The translations under genes were made by a program, and so were the position numbers. Source: Caryophanales bacterium UBA4278 (lineage in GTDB: Bacteria; Bacillota_I; Bacilli_A; RFN20; CAG-826). From it: a DNA stretch of 48,244 nt. Positions 40,894 through 46,416 of this stretch are shown one piece after another. The notes under the pieces were generated by a model that saw nothing but the letters and a program-made list of their open reading frames with translations, did not search any database and had not been told where the DNA came from. The stretch covers positions 1 through 48,244 of the forward strand of contig DGVS01000003.1 of the NCBI GenBank assembly GCA_002395065.1. Reading direction: 5' to 3'. Every line of letters begins with the position of its first letter. Position 1 is the first letter of the stretch.

Positions 40894-40922
40894 TTGAATA
40901 TATGAACGGACATTCATATAAT
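40894..40922 (+). promoter_or_regulatory. Promoter and ArsR-type operator of the metal efflux pair
   Basis: TTGAAT (40894-40899), 17 bases, TATAAT (40917-40922). TATATGAA (40899-40906) and TTCATATA (40913-40920) form an inverted repeat across the spacer and -10, the usual layout for an ArsR/SmtB repressor blocking polymerase. Confidence 0.85.
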
Positions 40923-40946
40923 ATACGCGGAGGAAGTAATCTGATT

Positions 40947-41294
40947 ATGTCTAACAAAGTTAACGATGTATCAAAAATCTTCAAGATTATGTCTGATCCA
41001 ACTCGGTTAAAAATTCTTTTATCTTTACTTAATGATGAAAAATGCATGTGCGAGTGCGGAAAGCAGAATTGTTCTGAATGTACTTGTCATTCATGCATGA
41101 TTGAGAAATGCGTTGGTGACATTGTGAGTGAAGTTAGTGAATCTCAATCACTAGTCTCACATCAATTGATTGTTTTAAGACGAGCTAATCTTGTTCGTAC
41201 TCGTAAAGAAGGACAAAAGGTTTACTATTCCTTGTCTGATTGTCACGTTAAACAGCTTTTAAATGTGGCAGTGGAACACGTGGAGGAATTATAA
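40947..41294 (+). CDS. ArsR/SmtB metalloregulator with Cys-rich insertion
   Basis: A winged-helix repressor expected to leave its operator upon binding metal. It has 115 residues. The core is standard: IMSDPTRLKILLSLL, then VGDIVSEVSESQSLVSHQL recognition region, and VRTRKEGQKVYYSL wing. Between helix 2 and VGDIV sits an insertion with C33, C35, C37, C42, C45, C47, C50 and C55. Ordinary CadC-type proteins have a Cys pair there. The insertion could bind several soft metal ions. I start it at the ATG 40947; the GGAGG is 13 bases upstream, which is long. Confidence 0.88.
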   Translation: MSNKVNDVSKIFKIMSDPTRLKILLSLLNDEKCMCECGKQNCSECTCHSCMIEKCVGDIVSEVSESQSLVSHQLIVLRRANLVRTRKEGQKVYYSLSDCHVKQLLNVAVEHVEEL

Positions 41295-41295
41295 A

Positions 41296-43449
41296 ATGAG
41301 CAAAAAAGTTGTTTATCATTGTTCAGGATTTGATTGTCCTAACTGCGCCTCTAAAGTAGAAAGATACTTAAATAAACAAGAGTTTGTTCAACAAGCAACA
41401 ATCGACTTTGCAAATGAACGTATGTATATCGTTTATCGCGAAGATGAGATGCCTGTTGAAGACTTAAAAAATGAGATCAAAAAGATTGAAGATGATCCTT
41501 TAAGAATTGAAAGAATTAATAAAGGTTCAAAACAAAAATATTCCATTTTTAACCGCAAATTCTGGATAACTTTAGGAAGAATCATTGCGGCAGCGGTGCT
41601 TGTTGCCGTCGCAATGATTATCTATGGAGAAGAATTTTCGTGGGTGTCGCTCACACTCCATGCAGTTGCGGCTGGAATCGTTGTTTATGACATAGTCTGG
41701 AAGGTTATTCAAAACATTATTCACTTACGAAATCCAATTGATATGAATCTCTTGTTAACGATTTCGTGTATAGGTGTTTTCGCCCTTTCTGTTCTAATTA
41801 ATTTAGGTGTTTTACAAGGAGCCGGATTCCCGATCGATATGATGGATGGGGTGATGGTTGTTGCTCTCTATCAAGTTGGTGAGCTATTTGAACATATCGC
41901 GACTGGCAAATCCAAAAATGCTATTTCAAATGCAATTGATTTACGTGCTGATACCGCAAATTTGATTGTGAATGGTAAAGTTAGTCAAGTTAAGCCAGAA
42001 ACTTTAAAGGTCGATGATATAATCATCGTTCACGTTGGTGAAATCGTTCCAGCGGATGGTGTAATCATTGATGGCCAAGGAACCTTAGACATGTCCTCGT
42101 TAACAGGTGAACCAATGCCGGTTGATGTCGTGGAAAGATCCAACGTTTTGAGCGGCTCTATTCTAAGAAGTGGATCAATTACTGTTTGTGTTAATAAAGT
42201 GTTTGCTGATTCCACAATTTCCAAGATTATTGAACTTGTTCAATCATCTGGAGAACACAAAGCTAAAGCCGAGAAATTCATTACAAGGTTTGCACGTATT
42301 TATACACCAACCGTCTTTGTCATTGGAATCTTGTTTGCACTACTTACAGGTATTATTTCAGGACAATGGTCTGAGGGCATTTATCGTGGCTTAGCAATCC
42401 TTGTTGTCGCTTGTCCTTGCGCCATTGTTATTTCGGTGCCTTTAGCCTACTTTGCTGGCATCGGATTAGCATCCAAAAGAGGCATTGTTATTAAGGGTGC
42501 AAATTACCTTGATTCACTATGTAACATTGGAGTGCTTTTCGTCGATAAAACAGGTACCCTAACCTATGGTAATTTTGAGGTCACTGAAATCCACAATGTT
42601 GGTGTCTTAAAAGAAGAATTTTTAGAAGCTTTATACGCCGCTGAATCACGTTCAAATCACCCAATTGCAAAAGCCATTGTTTTACACCAAAATATCTCAG
42701 AATTAGCACTCAATCAGGAAGACTATGAAGAGGTCCCAGGTTTAGGAATATCAACCAAGTATAAAAACAAGCAAATCCTGGCTGGAAATGTTGACCTACT
42801 TAAAAAATATGGCGTTTTTGCAGAGGAAATTGATTTACCAGGAACTGCGGTGTATGTCGCGAAAAATGGGAAGTATATCGGCTATGTTTTACTCCAAGAC
42901 ATCGTTCGTGATAAAGCCAAATTAATGGTCAAGAAAATGCACGAACTTGGTGTCAAAGTTGTGCTCCTTTCCGGTGATAAAGAAGCCACCGTTAAAGCGG
43001 TCGCAAATGAGGTTGGAGTTGATACCTATTACGCTAAACTTTTACCAGGCGATAAAACCAAGTTTGTTGAAGACGCAATCGAACATCGAGAAAACAAAAA
43101 ATTAGTCGCATTTGCCGGCGATGGAATTAACGATACTCCTTCTATCATCCGTGCTGATGTTGGGTATGCGATGGGAGGCATTGGATCTGATATGGCCGTC
43201 GAAAACTCTGACGTTGTCATTATGCAAGATCATCCACTAAAGATTTATGACTCAATTGTTATCGCCAAAAAAGTTCGTCGAGTGGCAATATTCAACATTG
43301 TTTTCTCCCTCTTAGTGAAGGTTGCTGTCATTGTCTTATTAATGACTAAAGTTGTCTCTAATATGGAGATTGCTGTTCTCGCAGACACGGGCCTAACCGT
43401 GCTCATGACGCTCAATTCATTACTAATTATTTATCGAAAAATAAAATAG
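41296..43449 (+). CDS. P1B-type heavy-metal ATPase (Zn/Cd/Pb efflux)
   Basis: An ATP-driven exporter of soft divalent metals. The 717-residue protein begins with one metal-binding domain (GFDCPNCA, C14/C17). The membrane metal site is CPCAIVISVP. DKTGTLTYG is the phosphorylation site, and GDGINDTPSI the hinge. LADTGLTVLMTLNSL in the last helix has the Asp typical of the Zn/Cd/Pb group. It starts one base after the arsR stop with GGAGG upstream. Gene name zntA or cadA would both be acceptable. Confidence 0.94.
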   Translation: MSKKVVYHCSGFDCPNCASKVERYLNKQEFVQQATIDFANERMYIVYREDEMPVEDLKNEIKKIEDDPLRIERINKGSKQKYSIFNRKFWITLGRIIAAAVLVAVAMIIYGEEFSWVSLTLHAVAAGIVVYDIVWKVIQNIIHLRNPIDMNLLLTISCIGVFALSVLINLGVLQGAGFPIDMMDGVMVVALYQVGELFEHIATGKSKNAISNAIDLRADTANLIVNGKVSQVKPETLKVDDIIIVHVGEIVPADGVIIDGQGTLDMSSLTGEPMPVDVVERSNVLSGSILRSGSITVCVNKVFADSTISKIIELVQSSGEHKAKAEKFITRFARIYTPTVFVIGILFALLTGIISGQWSEGIYRGLAILVVACPCAIVISVPLAYFAGIGLASKRGIVIKGANYLDSLCNIGVLFVDKTGTLTYGNFEVTEIHNVGVLKEEFLEALYAAESRSNHPIAKAIVLHQNISELALNQEDYEEVPGLGISTKYKNKQILAGNVDLLKKYGVFAEEIDLPGTAVYVAKNGKYIGYVLLQDIVRDKAKLMVKKMHELGVKVVLLSGDKEATVKAVANEVGVDTYYAKLLPGDKTKFVEDAIEHRENKKLVAFAGDGINDTPSIIRADVGYAMGGIGSDMAVENSDVVIMQDHPLKIYDSIVIAKKVRRVAIFNIVFSLLVKVAVIVLLMTKVVSNMEIAVLADTGLTVLMTLNSLLIIYRKIK

Positions 43450-43474
43450 ATTAAAACTAAAAGTTTTATAAAAG

Positions 43475-43502
43475 TCAGGATCGAATGATTCTGATTTTTT
43501 TC
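43475..43502 (+). terminator. Intrinsic terminator after the metal ATPase
   Basis: TCAGGATC (43475-43482), loop GAAT, GATTCTGA (43487-43494; one G-U), then TTTTTTTC. Confidence 0.87.
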
Positions 43503-43531
43503 TTGCATACGTGTATGTATGCTGGTATAAT
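43503..43531 (+). promoter_or_regulatory. Promoter of the rplK operon with spacer palindrome
   Basis: TTGCAT (43503-43508), 17 bases, TGG-TATAAT (43523-43531) is a strong extended promoter. GCATAC (43505-43510) and GTATGC (43517-43522) form a perfect inverted repeat over the -35 and spacer, an operator candidate. Confidence 0.8.
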
Positions 43532-43543
43532 CCCATTCGCATG

Positions 43544-43661
43544 TCGTTCGCTATGAGAGGGCGGGCGATAAAAGCACATATACGTATTGTGGAAGGACAA
43601 ACGATTTAGTCCATTAAACCACAACACGGACAACCTAAGAAAGAAAAGGAGGAAATGTCAC
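43544..43661 (+). promoter_or_regulatory. Structured rplK-rplA leader RNA
   Basis: Two hairpins are visible. TCGTTCGC (43544-43551) pairs with GCGGGCGA (43561-43568). TTGTGG and GGAC (43587-43598) pair with GTCC (43609-43612) and CCACAA (43619-43624), with internal loops. The second resembles an L1-binding mimic used for autogenous control of L11-L1 operons. Assignment to L1 is inference. Confidence 0.55.
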
Positions 43662-44072
43662 GTGAGTAAAAGAATCGTCAAAGTTGTGAAGATGGAACTC
43701 CCTGGCGGCGAAGCCAAACCAGGTCCAAAGCTCGCTTCTGCTGGCGTGGTTATGCCAAAGTTCTGTACGGACTTCAACGCAAGAACCGCTGACCGTAAAG
43801 GCGAAATCGTTCCAGTTATCATTACAGCTTATGAAGACAAGTCCCATGACTTTGTAATCAAGACTTCTCCAGCTGCTGGCTTAATTCTTAAAGCCGCTGG
43901 CGTCCAAAAAGGTTCTGCTAACCCAAAAACCATTGTTGGTCACATTAGCAAAGCCAAATTAAGAGAAATCGCTGAATACAAGCTACCAGACTTAAACTGC
44001 GACAATATTGAATCAGCCATGAAAGTCATTGCTGGTACATGCCGCAACATGGGTATCGCGATCGACGAATAA
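43662..44072 (+). CDS. rplK: 50S ribosomal protein L11
   Basis: A 136-residue protein of the GTPase-associated centre. I start it at GTG 43662, nine bases after AGGAGG; a nearer ATG (43655) opens only a four-codon frame that overlaps it. FNARTADRKGEIVPVIITAYEDKSHDF is L11. The N-terminal proline-rich segment that is usually KANPAPPVGPALGQAGVN is shorter here (EAKPGPKLASAGVV), with about four residues and several prolines missing. Thiopeptide antibiotics bind that helix. Confidence 0.93.
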   Translation: MSKRIVKVVKMELPGGEAKPGPKLASAGVVMPKFCTDFNARTADRKGEIVPVIITAYEDKSHDFVIKTSPAAGLILKAAGVQKGSANPKTIVGHISKAKLREIAEYKLPDLNCDNIESAMKVIAGTCRNMGIAIDE

Positions 44073-44077
44073 AAGAT

Positions 44078-44761
44078 ATGAAATTTTCAAAGAATTATCG
44101 TAAAGTTGCCGAACTCGTAGATGCCAACAAAGCCTATAGCATTGAAGAAGCATGCGAACTCGTCAAGAAAACATCTACTGTTAAGTTTGATGCCACAGTC
44201 GATGTCAGCCTTCATTTGAATGTTGACACCACCAAAGCCGACCAGCAAGTCAGAGGAACTCTCATCCTTCCAAATGGAAACGGCAAATCGAAGAAGATCT
44301 GTGCAATCACTTCTAAAGTAGAAGAAGCAAAAGCCGCCGGTGCGGATTTCGTCGGTGGTAAAGAATTAATCGAAAAAATCCAAAAAGAAAACTGGTTTGA
44401 ATTCGACGTCATTGTCGCGACACCAGACATGATGGGAGAAATTGGAAAAGTAGCTCGTATACTTGGTCCAAAAGGCTTAATGCCAAACCCAAAAACTGGT
44501 ACCGTTACACCAAACGTTGCGCAAGCAATTAAAGAAATCAAACTTGGTAAGGTTGAATACCGTCTTGATAAAGACGCCAATATGCACGTCTCGATCGGTC
44601 GCGTCAGCTTTACAGAAAAAGCCCTTAGTGAGAACTTAGCTGCTCTTACTTCCACATTAGTGAAAGTTCGTCCAGCCGCTGTTAAAGGCACATTCATTAA
44701 GAATGCTGTCATTCACACCACTATGGGACCAGCCATTCACTTCACATTTGAAGGAATGTAA
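44078..44761 (+). CDS. rplA: 50S ribosomal protein L1
   Basis: A 227-residue L1-stalk protein that binds 23S rRNA and often represses its own operon. KFDATVDVSLHLNVDTTKADQQVRG and the ILGPKGLMPNPKTGTV signature are clear. The ATG at 44078 is six bases after the rplK stop with no strong ribosome site, so translation is probably coupled to L11. Confidence 0.96.
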   Translation: MKFSKNYRKVAELVDANKAYSIEEACELVKKTSTVKFDATVDVSLHLNVDTTKADQQVRGTLILPNGNGKSKKICAITSKVEEAKAAGADFVGGKELIEKIQKENWFEFDVIVATPDMMGEIGKVARILGPKGLMPNPKTGTVTPNVAQAIKEIKLGKVEYRLDKDANMHVSIGRVSFTEKALSENLAALTSTLVKVRPAAVKGTFIKNAVIHTTMGPAIHFTFEGM

Positions 44762-44774
44762 TTTATACGAAGCA

Positions 44775-44860
44775 CAATATACCTAAGACAGCAACGGCCA
44801 CGGGGCTTAATCATGTTGCCCAGGTATTAACCAAGTATATTGGAGCCTCAATGACTATTA
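44775..44860 (+). ncRNA. L10 leader (rplJ-rplL autoregulatory RNA)
   Basis: ACCT-AAGACA-GCAAC (44781-44795) faces GTTGC-CC-AGGT (44815-44825), the kink-turn-like arrangement of bacterial L10(L12)4-binding leaders. It lies between rplA and rplJ as expected. Confidence 0.8.
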
Positions 44861-44879
44861 AGAAAAAGGAGGTAGAACA

Positions 44880-45368
44880 ATGAATCCATCAACTCTCGAA
44901 AGCAAGAAGCAAGTTGTTGCTAAAATCAGCGAATCATTCAAAGGTTCATCTTCTATGGTGATTGTTGAATATCGTGGATTAACAGTGGCAGATTTATCTG
45001 AACTTCGAAAGTCATTAAAAGCGGTCAATGCGTCTTTCAATGTTTACAAGAACACCTTAGTGCAACGCGCTAGTGATGAACTTGGACACAAAGATCTCGA
45101 CCAATACCTCTCTGGTTCTAACGCTTATGTCTTTTCTAAAGATGTAGTGGAAGGACCAAAAGTACTCGCCAAATTCGCTAAGAAACACGAAAACTTAGTG
45201 ATTAAGGCCGGTCTTGTCGAAGGCAAGGTCGTTGATGCAGCCGGTGTTAAAGCCGTCGCAACAATGCCAAACCGCGAAGGATTAATTTCCATGTTCTTAT
45301 CGTGCTTGCAAGCACCTATCCGCAGTTTTGCTTGCACTGTCAAAGCTGTTGCGGATAGCAAAAATTAA
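44880..45368 (+). CDS. rplJ: 50S ribosomal protein L10
   Basis: A 162-residue base of the L7/L12 stalk. SFKGSSSMVIVEYRGLTVADLSELRKSLK and the NTLVQRA segment are diagnostic; the C-terminal helix binds L7/L12 dimers. AAGGAGG lies seven bases before ATG. It follows the L10 leader. Confidence 0.96.
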   Translation: MNPSTLESKKQVVAKISESFKGSSSMVIVEYRGLTVADLSELRKSLKAVNASFNVYKNTLVQRASDELGHKDLDQYLSGSNAYVFSKDVVEGPKVLAKFAKKHENLVIKAGLVEGKVVDAAGVKAVATMPNREGLISMFLSCLQAPIRSFACTVKAVADSKN

Positions 45369-45389
45369 TTGCCTAAGGAGGAAACTAAA

Positions 45390-45767
45390 ATGGCAAAGTT
45401 AACAAAAGAAGAAATCATTGCTTCCTTAAAGGAAATGACCGTCATTGAACTCAATGACCTCGTCAAAGCAGTTGAAGAAGAATTTGGCGTTACAGCCGCT
45501 GCACCAGTTGCAGCCGCTGCTGCTGCTCCAGCTGAAGAAGAAGGACCAAAGGCTGCTGCCGATGTCTCTTTATTCCTCAAAGCTGTTGGCGCAAGCAAAG
45601 TCGCTGTCATTAAAGCTGTCCAAGCCATCACTGGCCTCGGTTTAATGGATGCCAAGAAACTTGTTGACGGTGCACCATGTGCCGTTAAAGAACACATCTC
45701 ACCAGTTGAAGCTGAAGAACACAAGAAAGCTCTTGAAGCTGCTGGCGCAGAATGCGAAGTTAAATAA
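45390..45767 (+). CDS. rplL: 50S ribosomal protein L7/L12
   Basis: A 125-residue acidic stalk protein. The N-terminal dimerisation helix (TVIELNDLVKAVEEEFGV) leads to an Ala-rich hinge. The C-terminal factor-binding domain follows (VGASKVAVIKAVQAITGLGLMDAKKLVDGAP). AAGGAGG fixes the ATG at 45390. The stop lies in an 18-base perfect palindrome. Confidence 0.97.
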   Translation: MAKLTKEEIIASLKEMTVIELNDLVKAVEEEFGVTAAAPVAAAAAAPAEEEGPKAAADVSLFLKAVGASKVAVIKAVQAITGLGLMDAKKLVDGAPCAVKEHISPVEAEEHKKALEAAGAECEVK

Positions 45768-45887
45768 TTATTTAACAACAATCCTAATAAACGATAATGA
45801 GTCATTATTTTATCAATGATGAAAGTCTTGGATCATCTCCAAGACAAGTACGGTACGTCATTAATGACGTAGCGTTCTCATTATCGT
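45759..45887 (+). ncRNA. Candidate structured RNA at the rplL / rsmC-like / rpoB junction
   Basis: GTTAAATAA/TTATTTAAC (45759-45776) is a perfect palindrome over the rplL stop. Then ACGATAATGAG (45791-45801, containing the next start codon) pairs perfectly with CTCATTATCGT (45877-45887). Inside lie three hairpins: TCATT/AATGA (45802-45819), GTCTTGGA/TCCAAGAC (45825-45845) and TACGTCA-TTAA-TGACGTA (45854-45871, extended by CG/CG). Together they form a closed four-way junction that would hide the start codon. Confidence 0.6.
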
Positions 45888-46399
45888 CTGATTTAGGAGT
45901 CTTTTCTAAAAGTGAGTTAGATTGGGGGAGTCGTGTCCTTATAGAAACACTTCTTCCCCTCTCACTTGGAGAAAGTCTTCTTGACCTTGGGTGTGGAATT
46001 GGCCCGATTGGCTTAACTCTAGCCTACTTCCACCCCCGTCTGAATGTGACTTGCTCAGACGTTAACACGCGCGCACTTGTATTATGTGAGAAAAACGCGC
46101 AAACGCTCGCGTTAAGCCGCCGAGTCACCTGCCTTCAAAGTGACATCTATCTAGAGATTGAAGGAAAATTCCACTCGATTGTGTCAAATCCGCCAATTAG
46201 AGCTGGTAAAAAAGTTACTTACCGGATCTATGATGAAGCGAAGGAGCACCTCGAAGATGGAGGTTCATTATACGTCGTCGTGCGAAAGGCACAAGGCGCA
46301 GAATCTGTGAAAAAACATTTAGAAGAGGTCTTTGGAAACGTGACCATTCTAAAGAAAAGTAAAGGATACTTCGTCCTGATGGCGACGAAAATGAATTAA
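45797..46399 (+). CDS. RsmC-like class I SAM methyltransferase (ybxB position)
   Basis: A 200-residue methyltransferase. HYFINDES and GVFSKSELDWGSRVLIETL match the N-terminal part of small RsmC-like proteins. LLDLGCGIGPIGL is the SAM motif and VSNPPIRAGK the NPPY-type catalytic motif for base N-methylation, probably on rRNA guanine. The position between rplL and rpoB is that of ybxB in Bacillus. There is no ribosome binding site, and the start codon lies in a predicted 11-bp stem, so expression may be tightly limited. Confidence 0.9.
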   Translation: MSHYFINDESLGSSPRQVRYVINDVAFSLSSDLGVFSKSELDWGSRVLIETLLPLSLGESLLDLGCGIGPIGLTLAYFHPRLNVTCSDVNTRALVLCEKNAQTLALSRRVTCLQSDIYLEIEGKFHSIVSNPPIRAGKKVTYRIYDEAKEHLEDGGSLYVVVRKAQGAESVKKHLEEVFGNVTILKKSKGYFVLMATKMN

Positions 46400-46416
46400 T
46401 GAAAAAGGAGCCAAAT

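Noticed and set aside
45365..45805. 146-codon minus-strand frame opposite rplL
   Set aside because: Ala/Ser/Thr-rich antisense of the Ala-rich L7/L12 hinge; composition artefact.
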